Source: Chryseobacterium balustinum
Lineage (GTDB): Bacteria; Bacteroidota; Bacteroidia; Flavobacteriales; Weeksellaceae
DNA: 64,000 bases
NCBI RefSeq assembly: GCF_900168205.1
Contig: NZ_FUZE01000002.1
Location: 186,001-250,000 of the forward strand
Direction: 5' to 3'
Positions 53,534 through 61,848 of this stretch are shown here, piece by piece. Position 1 is the stretch's first letter; the number at the start of each line of letters is the position of its first letter. The notes below the pieces were generated by a model. That model searched no databases. It had not been told where the DNA came from and saw nothing but the letters and a program-made list of their open reading frames with translations. Made by a program: the position numbers and the translations under genes.

Positions 53534-53610
53534 AAAAGCCATCCTTTTTGCGGTACACTATACTAAACACAGAATTCTCAGCAGTTTATGTGAAACATTT
53601 TTCGTTCGAA

Positions 53611-53643
53611 TTTGCTACTATTCAATTTTTTTAACTAAATTTG
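53611..53643 (+). promoter_or_regulatory. Bacteroidota-type promoter of the HU gene
   Basis: TTTG (-33, 53611-53614), 21-bp spacer, TAAATTTG (-7, 53636-53643): a full match to the TTTG-N19-21-TAnnTTTG consensus of the Bacteroidota sigma-ABfr. Transcription should start around 53648-53650, ~25 nt before the ATG. Confidence 0.85.
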
Positions 53644-53673
53644 CACACCTAAAATTTAAAATTTACAAAGGAA

Positions 53674-53964
53674 ATGACAAAGGCAGAATTGGTAAACACC
53701 ATCTCAAATAAATTGGGGACCGAAAAGAATGAAACACAGAAAGTTGTAGAAGCTTTTATGCAGGAGATCAGAACTTCTATGTACAATGGAGACAATGTTT
53801 ACCTAAGAGGTTTTGGATCTTTCATCGTGAAAACAAGAGCAGCAAAAACGGGAAGAAACATCTCTAAGAACACTGCTATAGAAATTCCTGCACACAATAT
53901 TCCTGCTTTCAAGCCATCAAAATCTTTTGTGGAGAAAGTGAAAACTAAGGTTGCAGTAAAATAA
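53674..53964 (+). CDS. HU/IHF family DNA-binding protein
   Basis: 96 residues: TKAELVNTISNKLG, helical start; GDNVYLRGFGSFIVKTRAAKTGRN, the beta-arm start, NTAIEIPAHNIPAFKPSKSF, the DNA-intercalating arm with the conserved Pro, and a Lys-rich end. It bends and compacts DNA as a dimer. Strong promoter upstream suggests high expression. Followed by the 29-residue basic protein. Confidence 0.95.
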   Translation: MTKAELVNTISNKLGTEKNETQKVVEAFMQEIRTSMYNGDNVYLRGFGSFIVKTRAAKTGRNISKNTAIEIPAHNIPAFKPSKSFVEKVKTKVAVK

Positions 53965-54011
53965 AGAGAAATAATTAATATTAACTAGTTACTTAAAAAA
54001 AATTTAACATT

Positions 54012-54101
54012 ATGCCAAGCGGAAAGAAAAGAAAAAGACACAAGGTTGCAACACACAAAAGAAAGAAAAGAAGAAGAGCGAACAGACATAAGAAAAAATA
54101 A
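54012..54101 (+). CDS. 29-residue highly basic protein
   Basis: MPSGKKRKRHKVATHKRKK then RRRANRHKKK: more than half Lys/Arg. Starts 47 bp after the HU stop and ends before a terminator. The order HU-small basic ORF-RNase G looks deliberate. It resembles, in size and HKRKKRR pattern, short ribosomal extras such as bS22 or the mS38-type tail; this is inferred from composition only. ATG and stop are clear; too short for most gene finders. Confidence 0.7.
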   Translation: MPSGKKRKRHKVATHKRKKRRRANRHKKK

Positions 54102-54127
54102 TCTCCTTCGGGATTTTTAGTATAATA

Positions 54128-54170
54128 ATATAGTTGGTGTTTTTAATTTTTTAATATTCACCGACTATAT
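54128..54170 (+). terminator. Terminator after the small basic protein gene
   Basis: ATATAGTTGGTG/CACCGACTATAT: 12-bp stem with one G-U pair, 19-nt loop, then TTTGTT. Confidence 0.75.
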
Positions 54171-54260
54171 TTTGTTATGTAAAATAAGTAAGGAATTGAG
54201 AATAATGAGCAATCATTACCTCAAATTTCATCACCAATCTTTTTATCTTTAATTTAAAAA

Positions 54261-55820
54261 ATGAAGAAAGAACTAATAGTTTCGCATGAAGATGATCTTA
54301 CAAAGATTGCTTTGCTGGAGGATGGAAGACTATGTGAACTTCATGAAGAAGAAGACAAAAATGATTTTGTAGTAGGAGATCTGTTTATAGGAAAAGTAAA
54401 AAAACTTGCACCCAATCTTAATGCCGCATTTGTAAATATCGGCTATGATAAAGATGCATTCTTGCATTACCAGGATTTGGGACCGCAATACCTTACCTAT
54501 CGAAAATTTTTAAAAGATTCGGTTTCTAAAAAACAGACTTCATCAGGTTTGAAAAATTTTGAAATTCAGCCTGAAATCGACAAAAACGGAACTGTAGATA
54601 AGATCATCGCCAAAGATGATATCGTTTTATTACAAATTACCAAGGAGCCTATCTCCACAAAAGGACCAAGAATTTCTACCCAAATTTCTTTAACAGGACG
54701 TTTTTTGGTTTTGATACCTTTCGACAATAAAGTTTCAATCTCAAAAAAAATCAGCAGTTCTGAAGAAAAAGTAAGACTTCGTACCCTGATAGACAGTATA
54801 AAGCCGGAAGGTTTTGGCGTCATCATCAGAACAGTAGCAGAAGGTAAAAAAGTAGCCGACCTCCACAATGACATGAATCAACTGATTCAGAAATGGGAGA
54901 ATACTTTTAAGAATATTCAGAAAAACAAAGTACCTTCTAAAGTCTTGAGTGAAGATGATAAAGCATCATCTATTTTGAGAGATAACTTTAATCAGGATTT
55001 TGTAAATGTCTTTTGCGATGACGAGCAAATGGTAGACGAAATGAAAAATTATCTGGAAGTAATAGCTCCTGAACGAAAAAACATCGTTCAGTTCTACGAC
55101 TCCCATATTCCTCTTCTCGAATATTATAATGTAGAAAAACAGCTTAAACAAAGCTTTGGAAAACATGTAAATATTCCTAGTTCAAAGGGTGCTTATCTGG
55201 TGATAGAACACACAGAAGCGCTGCACGTAATCGACGTCAATTCCGGAAATAATATTACCGCCGGAAACACTGCCAATAAAGAACATGCACTACATGTAAA
55301 CAAAATGGCAGCTACAGAAATAGCACGACAATTGCGTCTTCGCGATATGGGAGGCATCATCGTTGTAGATTTTATCGACATGACCAACCCCGATCACAGA
55401 AGAGATTTGTATGAGCATTTTAAAACAGAAATGAGCCGCGACAAAGCTCGTCACAAGATTTTACCTCCAAGTAAATTTGGATTGATACAGATCACAAGAC
55501 AGAGAAACCGTCCGGAAAAACAAATCGACACCAAAGAAGAAAACCCCAACAAAGATGGAGAAATAGTAGCTCCGATCGTAATTGTTGAGAAAATGGGAGA
55601 CACTATCAGAACCATTATGCAGAAGGAAAAAGGAAAACTTTTCCTGCATGTACACCCCTTCGTAGAAGCTTACCTTACTAAAGGTCTTAAAAGCATCCAG
55701 ATGAAATGGTTTTTGAAGTACAAAAAATGGGTCACCATTATCCCTAGGGATTCTTTCAAGTATTTAGAATACAAAATCTACAATTCTAATAAAGAAGAAT
55801 TGAGCGGATATTCTAATTAA
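54261..55820 (+). CDS. Ribonuclease G/E family endoribonuclease
   Basis: 519 residues. An S1-like domain lies near the N-terminus (GDLFIGKVKKLAPNLNAAFVNIG), followed by the RNase E/G catalytic core: GPRISTQISLTGRFLVLIP (~135), GFGVIIRTVAEGK, IEHTEALHVIDVNSG with the Mg2+-binding Asp, NMAATEIARQLRLRDMGGIIVVDFIDM type segment (two pieces) with the second Asp. Lacks the long C-terminal scaffold of E. coli RNase E, thus RNase G type. It processes rRNA and mRNA in the cytosol. Own transcript after a terminator. Confidence 0.95.
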   Translation: MKKELIVSHEDDLTKIALLEDGRLCELHEEEDKNDFVVGDLFIGKVKKLAPNLNAAFVNIGYDKDAFLHYQDLGPQYLTYRKFLKDSVSKKQTSSGLKNFEIQPEIDKNGTVDKIIAKDDIVLLQITKEPISTKGPRISTQISLTGRFLVLIPFDNKVSISKKISSSEEKVRLRTLIDSIKPEGFGVIIRTVAEGKKVADLHNDMNQLIQKWENTFKNIQKNKVPSKVLSEDDKASSILRDNFNQDFVNVFCDDEQMVDEMKNYLEVIAPERKNIVQFYDSHIPLLEYYNVEKQLKQSFGKHVNIPSSKGAYLVIEHTEALHVIDVNSGNNITAGNTANKEHALHVNKMAATEIARQLRLRDMGGIIVVDFIDMTNPDHRRDLYEHFKTEMSRDKARHKILPPSKFGLIQITRQRNRPEKQIDTKEENPNKDGEIVAPIVIVEKMGDTIRTIMQKEKGKLFLHVHPFVEAYLTKGLKSIQMKWFLKYKKWVTIIPRDSFKYLEYKIYNSNKEELSGYSN

Positions 55821-55832
55821 AAAACATTTTAT

Positions 55833-55857
55833 AGCCTCCAGATTTTGGAGGCTTTTT
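55833..55857 (+). terminator. Terminator of the RNase G gene
   Basis: AGCCTCCA-GATTT-TGGAGGCT, 8 perfect bp, then five T residues. Confidence 0.92.
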
Positions 55858-55979
55858 ATTTTCAGGCACCTTATATTTCAACAAACTCAGTATCTTTTTT
55901 AATAAAACACATCAGCTTTTCATAATTAAAATTATCTTTAATTAACATTTTCACGTTTTCTTTCTACAAGATATATTAC

Positions 55980-55987
55980 TAAATTTG
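55980..55987 (+). promoter_or_regulatory. Putative -7 element (TAAATTTG) of the Nudix gene
   Basis: TAnnTTTG match ending only 4 bp before the ATG at 55992; transcription would begin at or next to the start codon (possible leaderless mRNA). Confidence 0.5.
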
Positions 55988-55991
55988 AGCT

Positions 55992-56621
55992 ATGGAAAGT
56001 TTTGGTAAAGATCTTTTAAGAAAAATAAAAAATGCAGAATTGGCAGGTGACAATGCACACGGAATTTTCTCGCCACCTTCACGTCCCGTATTCACTTATG
56101 ATCAGGTTTTAGAAAAAAATCCGAAATTTGCTGCTGTAAATATTGTATTATATCTGAAAGATAATGAGTGGTATTTTCCTTTAATTGTAAGAAGCACAAA
56201 CGAAAGAGACCGTCACAGTGGCCAAATTTCTCTTCCCGGCGGAAAACGTGAAGAGCTGGATAAAGATTTTGCTGAAACCGCTATCCGCGAAACTTCCGAA
56301 GAAATTGGTATTGAAAAACATTATGTGAGAATGATAAGAGAGCTCTCTCCTATTTATATTCCGCCTAGTAATTTTTATGTTTATCCGTTTATTTCTTACA
56401 CCAAAAAAAATCCTGAATTTATTCTGCAGCAAAGTGAAGCTGTAGAAGTGATAGAATTTCCTATTACCTCATTTTTAAATTTACCAGACAGCCCCGAAAT
56501 AATGGCACTTCCGGGAGCAGGAGGACATGAGGTTCCGGTCATCAATTTCAACGGATACATTATTTGGGGAGCCACAGCGATGATCTTAAGCGAATTCAGC
56601 CAGTTGATTAAAAAAATGTAA
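55992..56621 (+). CDS. Nudix hydrolase, CoA diphosphatase-like
   Basis: 209 residues. The Nudix box GGKREELDKDFAETAIRETSEEIG split as GGKREELDKDF (x7) and RETSEEIG (~74-96) is intact with all metal-binding Glu. The preceding HSGQISLPGGKRE is the extra UPF0035 motif of CoA pyrophosphatases (NudL/PCD1). Should hydrolyse CoA or acyl-CoA to phosphopantetheine and 3',5'-ADP. Possible leaderless start. First gene of a likely cluster with the acyltransferase (28 bp). Confidence 0.9.
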   Translation: MESFGKDLLRKIKNAELAGDNAHGIFSPPSRPVFTYDQVLEKNPKFAAVNIVLYLKDNEWYFPLIVRSTNERDRHSGQISLPGGKREELDKDFAETAIRETSEEIGIEKHYVRMIRELSPIYIPPSNFYVYPFISYTKKNPEFILQQSEAVEVIEFPITSFLNLPDSPEIMALPGAGGHEVPVINFNGYIIWGATAMILSEFSQLIKKM

Positions 56622-56649
56622 CTTTGCAACTATTATGTTTAATTGAAAA

Positions 56650-57456
56650 ATGGCGAAGAAGAACATTTTTACCGATTCATTCGGAACACCTTATTTTTTA
56701 AAAAGATTAATTATTTTTATTCTGGGAATTATTTCTTACAGAAGATTCAATGGTTTTAACAAGCTTAAAATCACCGGAACAGAAAATCTGGTAGACCTTC
56801 CGGATTCTAATGTACTTTTTGTGTCAAACCACCAAACCTATTTTGCCGATGTTGCCGCAATGTATCATGCATTCTGTGCAGTAAATAATGGTTATTTAAA
56901 TACAATTAAAAATCCTATTTATCTTCTTAATCCAAGAGTAGATTTTTATTATGTAGCTGCCGAAGAAACCATGAATAAAGGTATTCTTCCAAAAATATTT
57001 AAAATTGCAGGCGCAGTTACCGTAAAAAGAACATGGAGAGCAGAAGGTAAAAATGTCAACCGTATGGTAGATCTTGGAGAGATTGATAACATTATGAAAG
57101 CTTTAGACAACGGTTGGGTAGCTACTTTTCCACAAGGAACAACAGCTGCTTTTGCTCAGGGAAGAAAAGGAACGGCAAAATTGGTTAAAAACCAGCGCCC
57201 GATTGTAATTCCTATTAAAATAAATGGATTCAGAAGAGCGTTTGATAAAAAAGGACTTCGTGTAAAAGTGACCGGTGTAAAACCAACCATGGAGTTTAAA
57301 AAACCTTTAGACATTGATTACGACAAAGAAAATGCGCAGCAGATTCTTCTCAAAATAATGACCGCTATTGAGCAGACAGAAGACTTTAATATTCTACACA
57401 CCTATGATGAAGAAATTAAGGCTAAAAAAACTGAACAACGCAATCCACAAAACTAG
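56650..57456 (+). CDS. 1-acyl-glycerol-3-phosphate acyltransferase-like (PlsC superfamily)
   Basis: 268 residues with an N-terminal membrane-binding helix (LIIFILGIISYR). The motif I equivalent reads SNHQTYFADVAAMY (His then Asp six residues on, i.e. HX5D rather than HX4D) and motif III reads FPQGTTAAF with Gln where FPEGTRS has Glu. Both departures are unusual, so lysophosphatidate may not be the substrate. Acyl transfer at the inner membrane is still the likely chemistry. Downstream of the Nudix gene by 28 bp and 7 bp before a lipoprotein gene. Confidence 0.82.
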   Translation: MAKKNIFTDSFGTPYFLKRLIIFILGIISYRRFNGFNKLKITGTENLVDLPDSNVLFVSNHQTYFADVAAMYHAFCAVNNGYLNTIKNPIYLLNPRVDFYYVAAEETMNKGILPKIFKIAGAVTVKRTWRAEGKNVNRMVDLGEIDNIMKALDNGWVATFPQGTTAAFAQGRKGTAKLVKNQRPIVIPIKINGFRRAFDKKGLRVKVTGVKPTMEFKKPLDIDYDKENAQQILLKIMTAIEQTEDFNILHTYDEEIKAKKTEQRNPQN

Positions 57457-57463
57457 AACGACA

Positions 57464-57898
57464 ATGAAGAAGATTTTAGGTGTATTTTTAATTATTCTGA
57501 CCTTGCTTTCTTGCAACAGTCAGAAGGTTTACCAAGATTTTGATATCAGTTATTCGAAAAGTGGAGGTTATGCTCCGTCTTATGAAAATCTATTGATAAA
57601 GGGAAATGATGTTCATTATTCTTTTGAAGGACAGGGTAAAAAAATAAAGAAAAGTTTCAAAGTATCTAATGAAGATCTGAAAAACTTGGAAGAAACACTT
57701 TCTAAGAATAATTTCAGAAGAATTCAGGAAGATCATAAAAAGGTTTATGATAACGTGACGACATCGATCAATATTAAGAAAGGTGTAAACGAAGGTAGTA
57801 AAAACGACGGAAGCATGATTATGCCCAATTATAAAACCAATTGGGAAAATATTACCGCTGAATTTCAGAAACTCATAAACAATAACGTAAAAAACTAG
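57464..57898 (+). CDS. Small lipoprotein of unknown function
   Basis: 144 residues from the ATG at 57464 (MKKILGVFLIILTLLSC, lipobox LLSC). Mature part Lys/Asn-rich: QKVYQDFDISYSKSGGYAPSY, FKVSNEDLKNLEETLSKN, then SINIKKGVNEGSKNDGS. No domain recognised. Starts 7 bp after the acyltransferase stop and ends 9 bp before the Mpl-like gene, so it belongs to one operon. Confidence 0.75.
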   Translation: MKKILGVFLIILTLLSCNSQKVYQDFDISYSKSGGYAPSYENLLIKGNDVHYSFEGQGKKIKKSFKVSNEDLKNLEETLSKNNFRRIQEDHKKVYDNVTTSINIKKGVNEGSKNDGSMIMPNYKTNWENITAEFQKLINNNVKN

Positions 57899-57907
57899 GA
57901 AAATAAG

Positions 57908-59245
57908 TTGAGAACTCATTTTATTGCTATAGGCGGAAGCGCAATGCACAACCTTGCGATTGCACTTAAAGATAAAGGATATCACGTGACAGGTTCAGAT
58001 GATGCTATTTTTGAACCTTCAAAATCGAGATTAGAAAAAAAAGGAATTCTTCCCGAAGAGTTGGGTTGGTTTCCTGAAAAAATCACGTCTGATATTGATG
58101 CTGTAATCCTTGGAATGCACGCTCATCAAGACAATCCCGAATTGGCAAAAGCAAAAGAATTGGGTTTAAAAATTTATTCTTATCCTGAGTTTCTTTACGA
58201 ACAATCGAAAACTAAAACCAGAGTTGTCATTGCTGGTTCCCATGGAAAAACAACCATCACATCAATGATTCTTCACGTGCTGAATTTCCATCAGAAAGAT
58301 GTAGATTATATGGTGGGAGCTCAGTTGGAAGGTTTTGACTGTATGGTAAAACTGACCGAAGACAACGATTTTATGGTTTTGGAAGGTGACGAATACCTTT
58401 CCTCTCCTATAGATTTGCGTTCAAAATTCCTTTTATATCAACCAAATATCGCATTAATGAGTGGTATTGCATGGGATCACATCAATGTTTTCAAAACATT
58501 TGACGATTACATCGAGCAGTTCAGAAGATTTGTAGCAAGCATTACTCCGGGTGGAGTTTTGGTGTACAATGAAGAAGATGCAGAAGTGGTAAAAGTGGTA
58601 GAAAATGCTGAAAATTATTTCAGAAAAATACCCTATAAAACTCCTGAATACGAAATCAGCAACGGCAAAGTACTTCTTAAAACAGAAATGGGTGATATTC
58701 CGCTGTCTGTTTTTGGAGCGCACAATTTATTAAACCTTGAAGGAGCAAGACACATTTGCCATACGTTGGGAATTATGGATGAAGATTTCTATGATGCCAT
58801 TATGAGTTTTAAAGGAGCCTCAAAACGTCTCGAAAAAGTAGAAAGAGAAGATAAAGGAATTCTTTATAAAGATTTTGCACATGCTCCGAGCAAAGTAAAA
58901 GCGGCTGTAAAAGCATTCTGCGAACAGTTTAAAAATGAAAAAAAATACAGTTTTCTTGAACTTCATACTTACTCAAGTTTAAACCCTATTTTTCTTGAAC
59001 AATATGACCACGCCATGGACGGATTAGACGAAGCCATTGTTTTCTATTCTGAAGATGCTTTAAAAATAAAAAGAATGGAGCCGATTTCTCCAGATCTGAT
59101 CAAAGAGAAATTTAAAAATGAAAACCTAAAAGTGTTTACCAACGCTGAAGAACTTCATGCCTATTGGGATTTGCTGGATAAAACACACGGTGTTTATATG
59201 ATGATGAGTTCTGGGAATTTCGGTGGTTTAGATTTAACGAAATAA
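57908..59245 (+). CDS. mpl: UDP-N-acetylmuramate:L-Ala-gamma-D-Glu-meso-DAP ligase (Mpl-like), Mur ligase family
   Basis: 445 residues from a TTG start: no ATG lies in frame near, the N-terminus MRTHFIAIGGSAMHNLAIAL is intact for the family, and AGGAAAATAAG precedes it. Rossmann-like N-terminal domain, ATP loop VVIAGSHGKTTITSM (~105-118), YLSSPIDLRSKF, FGAHNLLNLEGARHIC (~285) and a C-terminal domain with DFAHAPSKVKAAVKAF. It recycles murein tripeptide, ligating it to UDP-MurNAc. Distinct from MurC by the HNLLN and GAS..RLE pattern. Cytosolic. Confidence 0.9.
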   Translation: MRTHFIAIGGSAMHNLAIALKDKGYHVTGSDDAIFEPSKSRLEKKGILPEELGWFPEKITSDIDAVILGMHAHQDNPELAKAKELGLKIYSYPEFLYEQSKTKTRVVIAGSHGKTTITSMILHVLNFHQKDVDYMVGAQLEGFDCMVKLTEDNDFMVLEGDEYLSSPIDLRSKFLLYQPNIALMSGIAWDHINVFKTFDDYIEQFRRFVASITPGGVLVYNEEDAEVVKVVENAENYFRKIPYKTPEYEISNGKVLLKTEMGDIPLSVFGAHNLLNLEGARHICHTLGIMDEDFYDAIMSFKGASKRLEKVEREDKGILYKDFAHAPSKVKAAVKAFCEQFKNEKKYSFLELHTYSSLNPIFLEQYDHAMDGLDEAIVFYSEDALKIKRMEPISPDLIKEKFKNENLKVFTNAEELHAYWDLLDKTHGVYMMMSSGNFGGLDLTK

Positions 59246-59282
59246 ATAATTGAGACTAATAAACTCTTAATTTACACATACT

Positions 59283-59317
59283 AAAAATAGCTTTCAATAC
59301 TTCTGAAAGCTATTTTT
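59283..59317. terminator. Bidirectional terminator between mpl and a convergent gene
   Basis: AAAAATAGCTTTC / GAAAGCTATTTTT, 13 perfect bp, 9-nt loop, with T runs both ways. Confidence 0.92.
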
Positions 59318-59329
59318 TTGATATTAACT

Positions 59330-60055
59330 TTACCAAGGGTCTTTATTAAGCTTGTAATCATAAGGAATATTCTGGCTAAAATCTGATACATGCCAAATAT
59401 TAGGTTCAGATTTATATTGAACAAAATCATAAATCACATTAAGCGGCATTTGAATATTTCCCAAATTCCCACGCTCTTTATTAAACGCCGAAACCATTGC
59501 TGTAACCCGCACCAATTCTTCTCCCGACTGTAATGGTGCATTATAAGCCGTTCCAATCTGAATATGAGCTTTATATTCGTCCAAAAGTTTACTCACTTCA
59601 TTTTTATAATGACTAACAATCGCATTTTGAGCTTCTCCGTTACTAGGTTTGTTTTCCGCCAAAATCAGTTTAGAAAAATCTCGTGCTTTGTACCTTTTTA
59701 TTTCTGCCAAAACCTCATCAGGAATATAATCTTTATTTTTAATTGCATTTTCCCACATCAACGTATCAATCGGGCTTTCAGGAGCAGGAGTTGCAACATC
59801 TGTCATACTTGATTCAGCTGGAGAACTTGCCAAAATCCGTTTGTTGTTTTCATAATTTGCCCAATCTTCTTTGCTGTACGTTAAATACTGCTGAATTTTA
59901 TACAGTGGCGTTTCTTTTTCGTTTCGGTAAACATATTCTGCGATACCTAAACCAAGGATTAAAATCAAAAATAAAATACCGATGACTTTAAATATTTTTC
60001 TAGCAGTTGATTTTTTTCTTATTGGTTTTTCAAAATTTTGTGATGGTGATTTCAT
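59330..60055 (-). CDS. Membrane-anchored protein of unknown function
   Basis: 241 residues. A basic N-terminus (KPIRKKSTARK) and a single membrane helix (VIGILFLILILGLGIAEYVY), then a soluble, probably periplasmic region with an Ala/Pro-rich stretch (SPAESSMTDVATPAPESP) and ERGNLGNIQMPLNVIYDFV. Family not recognised. Monocistronic, convergent with mpl. Confidence 0.7.
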   Translation of the reverse strand: MKSPSQNFEKPIRKKSTARKIFKVIGILFLILILGLGIAEYVYRNEKETPLYKIQQYLTYSKEDWANYENNKRILASSPAESSMTDVATPAPESPIDTLMWENAIKNKDYIPDEVLAEIKRYKARDFSKLILAENKPSNGEAQNAIVSHYKNEVSKLLDEYKAHIQIGTAYNAPLQSGEELVRVTAMVSAFNKERGNLGNIQMPLNVIYDFVQYKSEPNIWHVSDFSQNIPYDYKLNKDPW

Positions 60056-60166
60056 TTATATTGTATGATTTTATGATATAAATTTAAAGATAGCTTAAAT
60101 ATTATCCCGTTAACTTCACAAATAAAACTGTTTTTTTTATTTATTAAATCTGCGAGAACCTTAAAA

Positions 60167-61231
60167 CTAAATAGATTCTGAATATTCTCTAATTAATTTT
60201 TCTAAAATATCCTGAGTAGAAAGTTCGCTGTAATTGACAATTGATTGTCCTACCCAAAGATTGACAAACTCATCATTTTTCACCGTTTTTGCGATTCTTC
60301 TCATTTCTCCAGTCAGTTTATTTTGATATGGATAAGGTAAAATATATTCTGAATTTTCAATCGTTTCAATAAATTTATTTTTAATTCCTCTTGCGTAACG
60401 CCCCGAAAAACTTTTCGTTAAAACAATATCTTTTCCATTAACATTCTTTAGTCTTTCTTTTTCAAAATCCTGTAAAGCACTTTCCTGTGAAGCCAGCAAA
60501 AGACTTCCTATCTGAAAACCTTGTGCACCCAATTCTTTTGCAGCAGCCAAAGTTTTTCCGTTATAAATTCCGCCTGCATAAATCAGAGGAACTTTTACAG
60601 AATCATAAACCTGAGAAAGCAAAGAAAATCCGCCAATCTGAGGAATATTTTCCGAAACAAAACTTCCTCTATGACCTCCGGCTTCTATTCCTTGAACGCA
60701 AATAATATCAATTCCCGATTTTTCAAGAGCCAAAGCTTCTTCTACAGATGTACAGGTTCCAATTAAAATTGTTCCGTTTTCTTTTAATTTCTGAATGCTT
60801 TGGTTATCAATGTTTCCAAAAGTAAAGCTCAGAATTTTACAGTCTTCATTTAAAATTGCATTAATTTGTTCGTGATAAGAATTAATTTTTAAGCTTTCTA
60901 ATTCAGGAAGATGAACTTCTATATTATTTTCCTGAGTTAAATTTTCAAGGTATTTTTTTGTCTTAGAATATTGTTGTTTTAATTCATCGGTAATTTCAGG
61001 AATTTGATGAACAAAAATATTAACCGCAAAAGGTTGATCTGTCAGTGATTTGGTTTTACGGATCAATTCAACAGATTTTTCAGCGGAAAGATCAGCTAAA
61101 GCCAACGAACCCAAACATCCTGCTTTTCCAGCAGCTGCAGTCATTTCCGGAGTACTTACTCCAAACATTGGCGCTTGTATGATTGGATATTTTATTTTTA
61201 AAATTTTGCTGATGGTTTCTGAAAAAGGCAT
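60167..61231 (-). CDS. Nitronate monooxygenase
   Basis: 354 residues, FMN-dependent TIM barrel of the 2-nitropropane dioxygenase/NMO family. KYPIIQAPMFGVSTPEMTAA (~13-32), CVQGIEAGGHRGSF (~165-178, catalytic-type His), VPLIYAGGIYNGKTLAAA and AQGFQIGSLLLAS, the FMN phosphate site. Oxidises propionate-3-nitronate or other nitronates. Cytosolic, single gene. Confidence 0.92.
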   Translation of the reverse strand: MPFSETISKILKIKYPIIQAPMFGVSTPEMTAAAGKAGCLGSLALADLSAEKSVELIRKTKSLTDQPFAVNIFVHQIPEITDELKQQYSKTKKYLENLTQENNIEVHLPELESLKINSYHEQINAILNEDCKILSFTFGNIDNQSIQKLKENGTILIGTCTSVEEALALEKSGIDIICVQGIEAGGHRGSFVSENIPQIGGFSLLSQVYDSVKVPLIYAGGIYNGKTLAAAKELGAQGFQIGSLLLASQESALQDFEKERLKNVNGKDIVLTKSFSGRYARGIKNKFIETIENSEYILPYPYQNKLTGEMRRIAKTVKNDEFVNLWVGQSIVNYSELSTQDILEKLIREYSESI

Positions 61232-61338
61232 AAGATTTCTTTTACTTAAAATTAGTCAATTATTTTTTTTCTCATCATTCTGAAAACATGATTTTCGTTT
61301 TCATTGATTAATTTTTTAAATTTAACCGAAAAATAAAA

Positions 61339-61773
61339 ATGTCTTATACTATTAGAATAGCAGTTCCAGACGACTATCCGAAACTGGTTCAAATTTGGGA
61401 GTCTGCCGTAAAAGCTACTCATGATTTTTTATCGGAAAGTGATTTTCAATATTTCAAAAAAGTAATTCCTGAGCAATATTTCCCTCATCTTGAAGTCTAC
61501 ATTATTTCTGAGAACAGTGATCCGAAAGGATTTGGTGCAGTTTCTGACGATACTTTAGAAATGCTTTTTGTACATAATGATGCTCGTGGAAAAGGATTAG
61601 GAAAAATTCTTTTTCAATATTTATGTGATAAAACTGGTTGTACAAAAGTAGATGTAAATGAGCAAAATCCGCAGGCAATAGGGTTCTATGAAAAAATGGG
61701 ATTCAGAAAAACAGGAAGATCAGAAAAAGATGGTTCGGGTAAAGATTATCCGTTGATTCATATGAGTCTGTAA
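61339..61773 (+). CDS. GNAT family N-acetyltransferase
   Basis: 144 residues: RIAVPDDYPKLVQIWESAV start, then MLFVHNDARGKGLGKILFQYL (acetyl-CoA loop Arg/Gln-x-x-Gly-x-Gly/Ala, here ARGKGLGK, ~75-95) and DVNEQNPQAIGFYEKMGFRKTG. Substrate unknown; resembles YafP/ElaA-like acetyltransferases. Divergent from the nitronate monooxygenase gene. Confidence 0.9.
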   Translation: MSYTIRIAVPDDYPKLVQIWESAVKATHDFLSESDFQYFKKVIPEQYFPHLEVYIISENSDPKGFGAVSDDTLEMLFVHNDARGKGLGKILFQYLCDKTGCTKVDVNEQNPQAIGFYEKMGFRKTGRSEKDGSGKDYPLIHMSL

Positions 61774-61848
61774 TTATCTTAAGTTTAAAAGGTTCATCCT
61801 ATAATTTTTCGTAAATTGGTATGGCAAATCATATCAATTTTTCGATAA

